From Chloroflexota bacterium (lineage in GTDB: Bacteria; Chloroflexota; Anaerolineae; B4-G1), in contig DSAR01000359.1 in assembly GCA_011046405.1 (NCBI GenBank), positions 1-16,480 of the forward strand: 16,480 nucleotides of DNA. The letters run 5' to 3'. Shown here one piece after another: positions 1 through 7,469 of the stretch; the first letter of the stretch is position 1; the number at the start of each line of letters is the position of its first letter. The notes beneath the pieces were generated by a model. It was not told the DNA's origin. It made no database searches and saw nothing but the letters and a program-made list of their open reading frames with translations. The translations under genes and the position numbers were made by a program.

Positions 1-1
1 A

Positions 2-352
2 GAAGCCATCACGTTGGTTCAGATGGAGCACCCCGATATTATCGTGCTCGACCTGATGATGCCAGGCGTCGATGGGTTCGACGTGCTGGAATCGGTAAAG
101 GCCAATAAAGACACCCGCGGCATTCCCATCATCGTCGTGACAGCCAAGGAGCTGACCAAGAAGGAGCGCCAGGTGCTCAACAAAGGGGTCGAGACGCTCT
201 TGCAAAAAGGTCTTTTCGAACAACAGGAGCTGTTGGCTGACGTCGCATCCGCCCTGGATCGCCTGTCTATGAATAGCCAACGTCAAGACACAGCAAAGGA
301 TGAACCTGAAAACGAGACAACGCCTCAAAAGATCGCACGTGAGAGCAAATAA
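2..352 (+). CDS. Response-regulator receiver domain, C-terminal part of a larger protein (5' end outside window)
   Basis: The frame is open from the first bases, so the start lies upstream of the window. Visible is the second half of a CheY-like receiver domain: the phospho-acceptor Asp in the LDLMMPGVDGF block, the conserved Ser/Thr in the VVTAKEL strand, and the conserved Lys in LLQKGLF. In this sub-family the Lys is followed by Gly instead of the usual Pro. After the domain comes a hydrophilic tail of about 40 residues rich in Asp, Glu, Lys and Gln. The block is very close in sequence to the receiver domain at the end of the next gene, so the two are recent paralogues. Receivers with the QKG ending are often the last domain of hybrid histidine kinases, so the missing N-terminal part may be a kinase; this is inference. 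The stop is 23 bp before the next start, which suggests one transcript. Confidence 0.85.
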   Translation, partial: EAITLVQMEHPDIIVLDLMMPGVDGFDVLESVKANKDTRGIPIIVVTAKELTKKERQVLNKGVETLLQKGLFEQQELLADVASALDRLSMNSQRQDTAKDEPENETTPQKIARESK

Positions 353-375
353 AGACAGGCAGAAAAGGATAATCA

Positions 376-2076
376 ATGACAAAGCAAAGTTATTTTAAGA
401 ATCAGGTCTGGCTGGAGTGCGCATCCTGTGGTCACCGCACCCACTTCGACCGGCCAGTCACGAATTGCGAAAAATGCGGCGGAGAATGGATCGACGCGCG
501 ATACGATTACAACGCCGTCGAGCAAGCGTGGCCCGATGCGCTACAAAATCGCCCCTTCGACATGTGGCGCTATAGGGAACTGATGCCTCTCCGGGATGAC
601 GTTCACAAAGTCACGATGGGAGAAGGCGGCACCCCCTTGCTCCACGCCACGAATCTCAGCCTGATGTTGGGCGCACCCCACGTCTACTTCAAGGACGAAC
701 GACAGGGGCCGACTGGATCGTTCAAAGATCGTCAGGCTTCACTGGCCATCTCGGTGATGAAGGAACTCGGTATTACCGAGGCGGTCGTCGCCTCGACCGG
801 CAACGTTGCCATTTCCTATTCTGCCTATTCCGCCCTGGCGGGTATCAAGATGTGGACATTCCTCACCAGTCTGGTTCCTCCCGAGAAAATGCACGAGGTT
901 GCCCTTTACGGCAGTGAGGTCATCAAGGTGACCGCAACCTACGACCACACCAAAAAAGTAGCCGCCGATTTCGCCAACCGGAAAGGGATCTACCAGGATC
1001 GCGGCATTCGGGGCATCTCGGCCCGGGAGGCCATGAAGACCCTGGCCTTCGAGATCGCCGAGCAGCTTCCCCCGCAACTAGACCCCGCCAACACCCCCTG
1101 GCGCACGCCCGATTGGTACATTCAAGCCGTGAGCGGCGGCATGGGGCCGGTCGGTGTGTGGAAAGCCTTCGAGGAGATGGTCACGCTGGGGTTGGTGGAT
1201 CGGATGCCCAAGTTGGCCTGTATCCAGGCGGCGGGTTGCGCGCCGATGGTTCAATCTTTCGAAAAGGGTTTGGAAGAGGCGGAGCCGATCTTGAATCCGC
1301 AGACGCGCGTCATCACCATCGCCACCGGCAGCCCAGGCCCTGCGTACAACTATTTGAGCCGCGTCATTCGCGAACATGGCGGGGCATTCGAGGCGGTCAC
1401 CGACGAGGAAACGTTCCGCGCGATGCACGTCATGGCCAAGCTGGATGGGGTTTCGATGGAGCCAGCCGCAGCGACCGCCTTCGCTGGCCTGTTCAAACTG
1501 ATCAGTAAGGGCGTCATCAAGCGGGACGAGGTCATCGTCGTCAACTGCTCCGGTCACACCTTCCCGGTCGAAAAACATCTTTTGGGAGACGAATGGGCCC
1601 GCACCGTGGAGGTTCCCCAGGATCTGCCCAAAACCCAGGAGACGGTGAAAGCGGAAAGCAGACCGACCGAGGGGTTGCTTGGGTCACTCGAACAGCTCGA
1701 CGAACACGTCCAGAGCATCGCCATCATCGAGGATGACCCCCAGGCCCGCCTGCTACTTCGGCGTATCCTGCAGACACGGGGCGATTACCGGGTATTCGAA
1801 GCAGCTGATGGAGCGGCTGGTATCGAGATCGTGCGCCAGGAGCACCCCGACATCATTCTGCTGGACCTGATGATGCCGGGCGTGGACGGTTTCGAAGTCC
1901 TGGAGTCGCTCAAAGCCGACGAAACAACCAGCGACGTCCCCGTCATCGTGATCTCGGCCAAAGAGTTGACCCAGGACGAGCGAGAACGGCTCAGCGGGCA
2001 GATCGACAAACTGATGCAAAAAGGCAATTTCACCGACGAGGAACTGCTGGAGGAAATCCTGAAACGGGCGGCTTGA
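376..2076 (+). CDS. Threonine synthase-like PLP enzyme fused to a C-terminal receiver domain
   Basis: 566 residues, start supported by AAGGA six bases upstream. Residues 15-34 form a zinc-ribbon-like knuckle (Cys15, Cys18, Cys31, Cys34), as seen at the N terminus of some threonine synthases. Residues 60-410 are a fold-type II PLP enzyme: the Schiff-base lysine is Lys117 in GPTGSFKDRQ, the substrate/cofactor Asn region is ASTGNVAIS (139-147), and the Gly-rich phosphate loop is SGGMGP (253-258). After a linker (about 411-445) comes a complete receiver domain (446-566) with acidic residues Glu452-Asp454, phospho-acceptor Asp497, Ser528 and Lys549. Threonine synthase normally ends after the PLP domain, so the receiver is an addition. 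The family would convert O-phosphohomoserine to threonine, but cysteate synthase and other phosphoserine-type lyases share this fold, and the C-terminal NCSGHTFPVEK block is not one I can tie to a substrate. The exact reaction is therefore open. It sits between two receiver-containing genes. Confidence 0.85.
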   Translation: MTKQSYFKNQVWLECASCGHRTHFDRPVTNCEKCGGEWIDARYDYNAVEQAWPDALQNRPFDMWRYRELMPLRDDVHKVTMGEGGTPLLHATNLSLMLGAPHVYFKDERQGPTGSFKDRQASLAISVMKELGITEAVVASTGNVAISYSAYSALAGIKMWTFLTSLVPPEKMHEVALYGSEVIKVTATYDHTKKVAADFANRKGIYQDRGIRGISAREAMKTLAFEIAEQLPPQLDPANTPWRTPDWYIQAVSGGMGPVGVWKAFEEMVTLGLVDRMPKLACIQAAGCAPMVQSFEKGLEEAEPILNPQTRVITIATGSPGPAYNYLSRVIREHGGAFEAVTDEETFRAMHVMAKLDGVSMEPAAATAFAGLFKLISKGVIKRDEVIVVNCSGHTFPVEKHLLGDEWARTVEVPQDLPKTQETVKAESRPTEGLLGSLEQLDEHVQSIAIIEDDPQARLLLRRILQTRGDYRVFEAADGAAGIEIVRQEHPDIILLDLMMPGVDGFEVLESLKADETTSDVPVIVISAKELTQDERERLSGQIDKLMQKGNFTDEELLEEILKRAA

Positions 2077-2104
2077 TTGCAGTTTATGTAGAATATGCTA
2101 AAAT
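2077..2104 (+). promoter_or_regulatory. Possible promoter for the receiver-histidine kinase gene
   Basis: The 151-bp gap between the PLP-receiver fusion and the kinase begins with an AT-rich stretch that is unusual for this GC-rich window. TTGCAG (2077-2082) and TAAAAT (2099-2104) are 16 bp apart. The match is moderate and the leader would be about 120 nt, so this is only a candidate; read-through from the upstream gene is equally possible. Confidence 0.25.
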
Positions 2105-2227
2105 CCATTTAGATACGATATCCTGATCGCGAAAACACACAAGCGATTCCCAGACATCCAAGCGTATTCACAAGCTCCATCATCCTTCCACAGGCCTCGT
2201 CCTGAGTCAAAGGCGGCGTAATTCAAT

Positions 2228-3487
2228 ATGATGAAGCAAAAAGCCAAAATCCTCTACGTCGAAGATGATCCTTCCAGCGAGAGGCTTGTCTGCCGCATAC
2301 TCCAGGCCGAGGGTTTCGAAGTCGTCACTGCGTCTGATGGATTGACGGCTATTGAAACAGCCAAGAAAGAACTGCCCGACCTGATTCTGATGGATATTAA
2401 CATCAGCGGGTTGGATGGTTACGAAGTCACCACCCGATTGCGCACGATGGACGACCTGTCCCTGGTCCCCATCGTGGCGGTCACCGCGGCCACTCTCAGT
2501 GGAGATCGAGAGCGCGCGTTGATAGCCGGCTGCACCGGCTATATCCCCAAGCCCATCGACGTCGATGCGTTTCCCGATAAAATTCGTTCGTTCCTGGAGG
2601 GTACCCGGGAGGAGATCAAATCGCCGGAGGAAAAGGCCGAATACCTGGTCGAGTACAGCCACCGGCTGGTGGATCGTCTGGAAGGAAAGATCCGCGAGTT
2701 GGAGAAAAGCAACACCGAGCTGCAAAAACTCGATCGTATGAAGACCGACTTCATCATTATCGCCGGTCACGAGCTGCGCACCCCGCTGACGGCCATTTAC
2801 GGCTATGCTCAAATTCTGCAAGCCAATCCAGAACTCTCCGGGTCACCAGATGAAGCTGGATCTCCTGGTTTTATCGTCCAGAAAATGACGGAGGCGACCT
2901 GGCGCCTCAACCAGGTCGTAGGAGACATCCTCAACGTCTCTCTAATCGACGCCAACAAGCTAGATCTCTCGATGGGCCCGGTCAGGCTCCACTCCCTGGT
3001 TAGACAGGCTATGGAAGATATAAAACGCATCGGGGCTGATCGAGAACTGTTTTTCAACGTCACCGGCACGGAGGACTTACCCATCATCATCGGAGACTCG
3101 AAAAAACTCTACCAGGCGCTGTGGAATATCATCACCAATGCGGTCAAGTACACGCCCGACGGCGGCACCATTGAGATCAGAGGGAAAACTATCGACGACG
3201 CCGTCCAGATCGCCGTCAAGGATAGCGGGATCGGGATCGAGCCTGAGGATCAGGAACACATATTCGACCGCTTCTACATCCTCCACGACACATCTCTCCA
3301 CCGCTCCAGCAAAACGGCGTTCAAAGGGGGGGGTCTGGGCGTGGGATTGACCGTGGCCCGTGGCATCGTAGAAGCGCACGGCGGACGCATCTGGGCGGAA
3401 AGCAAAGGGCGAGATGAGGAAAAATTACCCGGCAGCACCTTTCACATCCTCCTGCCCATAGGCAATGTGCCCACAGAGGCTTCTTGA
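2228..3487 (+). CDS. Cytosolic receiver-histidine kinase (REC-HisKA-HATPase)
   Basis: 419 residues. The N-terminal receiver (5-125) has acidic Glu12-Asp14, phospho-acceptor Asp56, Thr86 and Lys108 in the usual KPI context. A charged helical segment (about 130-170) leads into the HisKA helix with phospho-acceptor His181 in the motif GHELRTPLT. The HATPase domain (about 250-412) has the N box (Asn300, Asn304), G1 DSGIGI (332-337), the F box around Phe346 and a Gly-rich G2 (GGGLGVGL, 367-374). All catalytic blocks look intact. There is no membrane segment or sensory domain, so it is probably a soluble relay kinase that receives phosphate through its own receiver. ATG 2228 is followed by a second ATG at 2231; the ribosome binding site is weak, so either could be used. 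It lies downstream of the PLP-receiver fusion, and is a candidate kinase for that protein's receiver. Confidence 0.92.
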   Translation: MMKQKAKILYVEDDPSSERLVCRILQAEGFEVVTASDGLTAIETAKKELPDLILMDINISGLDGYEVTTRLRTMDDLSLVPIVAVTAATLSGDRERALIAGCTGYIPKPIDVDAFPDKIRSFLEGTREEIKSPEEKAEYLVEYSHRLVDRLEGKIRELEKSNTELQKLDRMKTDFIIIAGHELRTPLTAIYGYAQILQANPELSGSPDEAGSPGFIVQKMTEATWRLNQVVGDILNVSLIDANKLDLSMGPVRLHSLVRQAMEDIKRIGADRELFFNVTGTEDLPIIIGDSKKLYQALWNIITNAVKYTPDGGTIEIRGKTIDDAVQIAVKDSGIGIEPEDQEHIFDRFYILHDTSLHRSSKTAFKGGGLGVGLTVARGIVEAHGGRIWAESKGRDEEKLPGSTFHILLPIGNVPTEAS

Positions 3488-3516
3488 AGGTTCGGGTTTA
3501 AGATAGAGATAGAGAA

Positions 3517-4443
3517 TCAGTCCCACTCACGCTTCCACTCCAACGGCTCGTTCCCCTCCGCTAAATGCATGCCCGGATCACGGGTTAACAACAACATCCC
3601 CACCACCAACAGCGCCCCGCCGATCCACTGCACTGGCGTCAACCGTTCGTCCAACAGGAGGAAGGCCAGGAGCAAACTGACGAGCAACTCCAACAAGCTC
3701 CCCAACGAGGCCTCCACCCCCCCCACCCGTCTGAGCGCGCTGAACATCGCCAACCGGGAGAGCGCCGTCGTCAAACCCAGCGCCATAATGGCCGTCCAAC
3801 CCGACATGGCGATGGTCTCCACCGCTTCACCTTTCACGACCCACGCCAGCCCAACCACGCAGGCCATCGCCGTCAGGATGTAGAGCGCACCCGTGCGGGC
3901 CGGCACGTCGGCCAAAACCCATTGACCGAGCACCAGGTACCATCCATAAGTCGCAGCCTGGGCCACCATCAACGTGACGCCTAACCAATCCAGGTCCGCG
4001 GCGCCGGCGCTCGTCAGCAGGAACACGCCCAGCATCGCCAGGGTCAGGCGCACCAGGGTGATGCGCGTCAACGCCTGCCCCGAAGCGAAGAGGAACAATA
4101 CCACCCACAACGGATAGAGCGCGTTCAGCAACGCCGCCAGTGAGGCGTCCAGGCGGGCCAGGCTGGTGTAGTAGAGCAACGAGCCAAAACCGTTGACTGC
4201 CCCAACACTGATACAACCGAGCAGTCCTCTCCACGAGATCGAAATGTCGCGCCGCCAGAAAATCAAGAACGCTCCCCACAATAACGCGGCAGCTATGATC
4301 GTCCGGATAGCCGCCAGCGTAAACGGGGTCACACCGCTCCTGTAGGCCAGCTTGCCCAATATCGGCGCCCATCCCAGGAAAAAGCTGGCCAGGACCATGC
4401 TCATGACCCCCCAGCGTTGTTCATGGCTCAGTTCGATGGTCAT
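3517..4443 (-). CDS. EamA-family (DMT superfamily) membrane transporter
   Basis: 308 residues from the ATG at 4443. The open frame extends further upstream to 4626, but that extension is hydrophilic and does not look like a transporter N terminus. The protein has about ten hydrophobic segments arranged as two EamA repeats (about 12-140 and 150-285). The second repeat carries the family's familiar ending: a Leu-rich helix, DERLTPVQWIGGALLVVG and a short basic/acidic tail. Such proteins export or import small metabolites such as amino acids, nucleotides or drugs; the substrate cannot be read from the sequence. The gene converges on the histidine kinase gene, with 29 bp between the stops and no clear hairpin there. 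No strong ribosome binding site precedes ATG 4443; an alternative ATG lies about 14 codons inside. Confidence 0.85.
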   Translation of the reverse strand: MTIELSHEQRWGVMSMVLASFFLGWAPILGKLAYRSGVTPFTLAAIRTIIAAALLWGAFLIFWRRDISISWRGLLGCISVGAVNGFGSLLYYTSLARLDASLAALLNALYPLWVVLFLFASGQALTRITLVRLTLAMLGVFLLTSAGAADLDWLGVTLMVAQAATYGWYLVLGQWVLADVPARTGALYILTAMACVVGLAWVVKGEAVETIAMSGWTAIMALGLTTALSRLAMFSALRRVGGVEASLGSLLELLVSLLLAFLLLDERLTPVQWIGGALLVVGMLLLTRDPGMHLAEGNEPLEWKREWD

Positions 4444-4689
4444 CGAACGACTATGGCCAAAAATTCCCCGAGCACTGAATGAGAACCGCTGCAAAAGACT
4501 GCCGCGATTCGATCTGGCATGATCTCTATCATCGGAATCAAATTGATGGTCTAGCACGCGTCTCCTAACCTGGATGAAGCAGAGCCAATCAGGGCTACCA
4601 ACGGCAAATTCTCTCTCGCTGTGCAAGGATTCTATTGGTTAGGCCCTAACCATTGGTCTTTTCTCACTTATTGTGCTAAACTTCTAGCG
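4444..4689. promoter_or_regulatory. Divergent intergenic region with a 7-bp-arm palindrome
   Basis: This 246-bp gap separates two divergently read genes. At 4636-4652 lies TGGTTAG-GCC-CTAACCA, a perfect inverted repeat with 7-bp arms and a 3-base centre, a plausible operator or small hairpin. On the + strand, TTGGTC (4653-4658) and TAAACT (4677-4682) are 18 bp apart and would start transcription almost at the ATG at 4690, giving a leaderless message. That promoter reading is weak. I saw no other gene or RNA in this stretch. Confidence 0.35.
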
Positions 4690-5256
4690 ATGAAACTTAA
4701 GCAGAAACGTATCCTTATCGCGCTGGCGATGCTCAACGTCATCGCCCTGGTGGGCCTGATGATCCTCATCAGGAAATCACCGTCGCTACCCAATCCATCC
4801 ACCCGCCAACTGCCGTCGGCCATCATCGACCTGAAAACGTGCCCGGCTATCTCGAGCACTGACGAAACGTGGGAAGCGACACAGCTATTGGCCCAACTCG
4901 GTCTCGGCGGACGGGTCGCACTGCACGCCGACAGCGTCCTCCGATTCGAAATTCCATACTCGACGGCCCCGGATCCGGTGACGCCTGCAACCATCGACGA
5001 GGCCGCCCAATCGGCGTGGCGGGCCTTCGACGTAGCCCAGGCGCTGCTGGAACAGGCGCACGACTGTGTACCCTTCACCGACGTCCAGGTCACGATCGTC
5101 GTGCGCGGTGGCTGGCCCCACCCCCAACCCGAGGCCCAACTGGACGTTCACGTCCAGGCGGCAGATCTGCTGGCCTTCAACGTCGGCGAACTGAGCGAAG
5201 AGGCCTTCATCGAGCGCGTGACCTACACCGTCCGCCCGATAGGGCGCTCACCATAA
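4690..5256 (+). CDS. Hypothetical membrane-anchored protein with an extracytoplasmic domain
   Basis: 188 residues from ATG 4690. The frame is open back to 4621, but the Lys-rich start followed by one hydrophobic stretch (residues 7-26, ILIALAMLNVIALVGLMILI) makes ATG 4690 the natural start. This stretch is a signal anchor or uncleaved signal peptide. The rest (about 30-188) is soluble and probably outside the cell. It has two Cys residues and alternating strand-like segments such as VQVTIVVRGGW and AQLDVHVQAADLLAF. I do not recognise a domain and see no catalytic motif. No obvious Shine-Dalgarno sequence precedes the ATG. It is convergent with the exporter operon, whose last stop is about 40 bp away, and no clear terminator lies between. 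The coding call rests on length, the N-terminal pattern and codon bias matching neighbours. Confidence 0.7.
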   Translation: MKLKQKRILIALAMLNVIALVGLMILIRKSPSLPNPSTRQLPSAIIDLKTCPAISSTDETWEATQLLAQLGLGGRVALHADSVLRFEIPYSTAPDPVTPATIDEAAQSAWRAFDVAQALLEQAHDCVPFTDVQVTIVVRGGWPHPQPEAQLDVHVQAADLLAFNVGELSEEAFIERVTYTVRPIGRSP

Positions 5257-5296
5257 CCCTCAACACGGTAGCTTTGCAACCATACCCCACTATACC

Positions 5297-6298
5297 TCAA
5301 CCTTGAGAAAATGTAAAAGTCACCGATGATGGGCAACGACACTCAGCGGCTGGCTCGCCGTTGGCCCGCACCGACGAGATGAACACGTCCTCCAGGGTGG
5401 GCGCGATCCACACGATACTTTTGACTTCGATACCCGCATCGGCCAATAGATTGGCTATTGAGCCCGTGTACGTCTCGGCGTCGGGCACCACGGCGTGGAT
5501 CTGCGCACCGTAGAGGGCGACCTCGTCCAGGGGCAGGCGACCGGTTTCCTTGGCCTGTTGCAAGACGCGCATCGCGCCCTCGGTGTCGGCGCAGTTGACC
5601 TCCAACACGTGCCCGCGCATCTCGGTCTGCTTGAGTTGGTCCGGCGTGTCCAGTGCCACGAGTTGGCCCTCGCTGATGAAACCGACCCGCTGGCACAGTT
5701 CTGCCTCATCCATGTAGTGGGTGGTGACCAGGACGGCGACCCCTTTCTTGGCCATGGCGTAGATCAGGCCCCAGAACTCGCGCCGGCTGATGGGATCGAC
5801 GCCGGCTGTCGGTTCGTCGAGGAAGACGACCTCGGGATGATGCACGATGGCGCATCCCAGCGCCAATCGCTGCTTCCACCCGCCCGAGAGATTGCCCGTC
5901 AACTCGTTTTCCCGCCCCCGCAAACCGGCCATCTCGATGATCTCGGCCTGGCGACGCTTCAGATCCCGGCGAGACAGCCCGTAGGCCAGTCCGTAGAATC
6001 GGATGTTCTCCCGGGCCGTCAGGTCGTTGTACAACGTGAATCGCTGCGACATGTAGCCCACGCGGGCCTGCATCTCTTTGGCCTGGGTGCTGGGATCGTA
6101 ACCCAACACCCGCGCGCTGCCCTCGCTGATCTTGAGCAACCCCAGGAGCATGCGGATCGTCGTCGTCTTGCCGGCCCCGTTTGGCCCCAACCACCCGTAG
6201 ACCTCCCCCCGCGCCACCCGGAAACTGATGTGATCGACGGCGGTGAAATCGCCGAAACGCTTGGTTAGATCGTTAACCTCAATAGCGTATTCGCCCAT
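5297..6298 (-). CDS. ABC-2 exporter ATPase, canonical (second ATPase of the operon)
   Basis: 333 residues from ATG 6298, chosen because AGGAAGAG lies just upstream; the frame continues to 6376 without coding character. All ABC motifs are present: Walker A GPNGAGKTT (38-46), Q-loop Gln85, signature LSGGWKQRL (137-145), Walker B VVFLDEP with catalytic Glu162, and the H-loop His194 in VTTHYMDEAE. A C-terminal extension (about 215-333) is typical of drug/daunorubicin-type exporter ATPases. It is the last gene of the TetR-permease-permease-ATPase-ATPase operon and probably pairs with the other ATPase, with the two permeases forming the membrane channel. It corresponds to one half of the fused E. 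coli YbhF. It is 217 bp from the previous gene, which is unusual inside this otherwise compact operon. Substrate is unknown; multidrug or lipid-like export is the usual guess. Confidence 0.93.
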   Translation of the reverse strand: MGEYAIEVNDLTKRFGDFTAVDHISFRVARGEVYGWLGPNGAGKTTTIRMLLGLLKISEGSARVLGYDPSTQAKEMQARVGYMSQRFTLYNDLTARENIRFYGLAYGLSRRDLKRRQAEIIEMAGLRGRENELTGNLSGGWKQRLALGCAIVHHPEVVFLDEPTAGVDPISRREFWGLIYAMAKKGVAVLVTTHYMDEAELCQRVGFISEGQLVALDTPDQLKQTEMRGHVLEVNCADTEGAMRVLQQAKETGRLPLDEVALYGAQIHAVVPDAETYTGSIANLLADAGIEVKSIVWIAPTLEDVFISSVRANGEPAAECRCPSSVTFTFSQG

Positions 6299-6341
6299 AA
6301 AAGCTCTTCCTGTATCCTCTCGAAAAATCGGGGGAAAATAA

Positions 6342-6360
6342 GGCGGAATAGCATTCCGCC
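6342..6360. repeat. Short perfect hairpin in the gap between the two ATPase genes
   Basis: GGCGGAAT-AGC-ATTCCGCC is an inverted repeat with 8-bp arms. Read on the operon strand it is followed by TTATTTT, so it could act as an intra-operon terminator or attenuator, or as an mRNA-stabilising stem before the second ATPase. It is flanked on the + strand by CTAC; a related GTAGGGC-start hairpin occurs at 16116-16129. This suggests a REP-like interspersed element, which is inference from two examples. The rest of the 6299-6515 gap shows only a small 6-bp-arm stem at 6432-6445 and the 8-bp repeats described separately. Confidence 0.55.
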
Positions 6361-6485
6361 CTACTCTTAAAGACAATACCCGTGAATGAGTGTCGGCTCA
6401 GCGCCAAAATGCACTCACGCACAGCTTGCCGACGATTGAAATCGTTGCTGGGCCGTGAGCAGGCATATTTCGTCAATGAGCCACT

Positions 6486-6525
6486 ACTTGCCCACTTGCC
6501 TACTTGCCCACTTGCTCACTGCCTC
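6486..6525. repeat. 8-bp tandem repeat, about five units, overlapping a stop codon
   Basis: Units begin at 6486, 6494, 6502, 6510 and 6518. The consensus is ACTTGCCC with single-base variants, decaying in the last unit. The array runs into the final codons and stop of the first ATPase gene (stop at 6516-6518). This is a simple-sequence tract, possibly a site of slippage that changes the C terminus of that ATPase. It is too short for a CRISPR array. Confidence 0.7.
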
Positions 6526-7457
6526 CGAATGAGTGAGATGAAGGCCTCTTCCATCCGGGGCTCGATCTCTCGCGTGCCCTGGCACGTGATCCCCTGGGTC
6601 GCCATGGCCGTCTCGATCTCTTCCCTTCGCCGCGCGACGTCGTCCACGAAGACGTGCAGCATCGCGCCGTAGGTCTGGACCTCCAATACGCCGTCCATCT
6701 CCTCGACCGCCCGCCAGGCTGGCACGAAATCGGAGGGCGTGAACTCCAGCAATCGCCCCGGCACCTTCTTCTTGATCGCCTCGGGCGAATCGTGGGCGAT
6801 GAGACACCCCTCATAGATCAGGCCAACCCAGTCGCACCGCTCCGCCTCGTCCATGTAGGGCGTGCAGAAGAAGATGGTCACGCCCTTCTCCGCCCGCAAG
6901 TCGCCCAACATCTCCCAGAACTCGCGCCGGCTGACCGGATCGACACCCAACGTCGGCTCGTCCAACATCAGTACCTGGGGCTCGTGAACCAGGCTGCACG
7001 CCAGGGCCAGTTTCTTCTTCATCCCGCCCGAAAGGCGGCCAGCCAGCCGGTCACCGAAAGCCGAAAGGCCCGCGAATCCCAGCAGTTCCGGGATGCGCCG
7101 GGCCTGTTCCCGGCGGCTGACGCCCTGGACGCTGGCGAAGAAGCGCATGTTCTCCATCACTGTCAGATCGGCCGGCAGGGCAAACTGCTGGGCGATGTAA
7201 CCCACCCGCTCGCGAATCTCGTACGTATCGCGCATCGAGTCGTAGCCCAGGATGTGGCTCTCGCCGGCGCTCCGTCGCAACAGCCCCAGGATCACGCGCG
7301 TCGCCGTCGTCTTGCCGGCCCCGTCCGGCCCGATCAGGCCGAAGGTCTCGCCCCGGCGCACCGTCAGATCCAGGCCATCGACGGCCCGCACCGTGCCCTC
7401 CCGGGTGTCGAATGTCTTCACCAACCCCCGGCTCGATATCGCTACTCCGTTTTCCAT
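6516..7457 (-). CDS. ABC-2 exporter ATPase with a degenerate H-loop (first ATPase of the operon)
   Basis: 313 residues; ATG 7457 is preceded by GAGGAG at good spacing. Motifs: Walker A GPDGAGKTT (43-51), Q-loop Gln90, signature LSGGMKKKL (142-150), Walker B VLMLDEP with Glu167. Where the partner ATPase has the switch histidine (THYMDEAE), this one reads CTPYMDEAE, with Pro200 in its place; the codon is CCC. This suggests that one of the two composite ATP sites hydrolyses poorly. Such asymmetry is known in heterodimeric exporters. The protein corresponds to one half of the fused YbhF ATPase. It starts 12 bp after the stop of the preceding permease, so the two are almost certainly co-transcribed and co-translated. 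Confidence 0.93.
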   Translation of the reverse strand: MENGVAISSRGLVKTFDTREGTVRAVDGLDLTVRRGETFGLIGPDGAGKTTATRVILGLLRRSAGESHILGYDSMRDTYEIRERVGYIAQQFALPADLTVMENMRFFASVQGVSRREQARRIPELLGFAGLSAFGDRLAGRLSGGMKKKLALACSLVHEPQVLMLDEPTLGVDPVSRREFWEMLGDLRAEKGVTIFFCTPYMDEAERCDWVGLIYEGCLIAHDSPEAIKKKVPGRLLEFTPSDFVPAWRAVEEMDGVLEVQTYGAMLHVFVDDVARRREEIETAMATQGITCQGTREIEPRMEEAFISLIRRQ

Positions 7458-7469
7458 CTGTCTCCTCGA

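Noticed and set aside
4444..4626. Longer N terminus of the EamA transporter starting at 4626
   Set aside because: The extra 61 residues are hydrophilic, unlike the family's N terminus, and would consume most of the divergent regulatory region.
6486..6525. Possible CRISPR-like array
   Set aside because: The 8-bp units are directly adjacent with no spacers.
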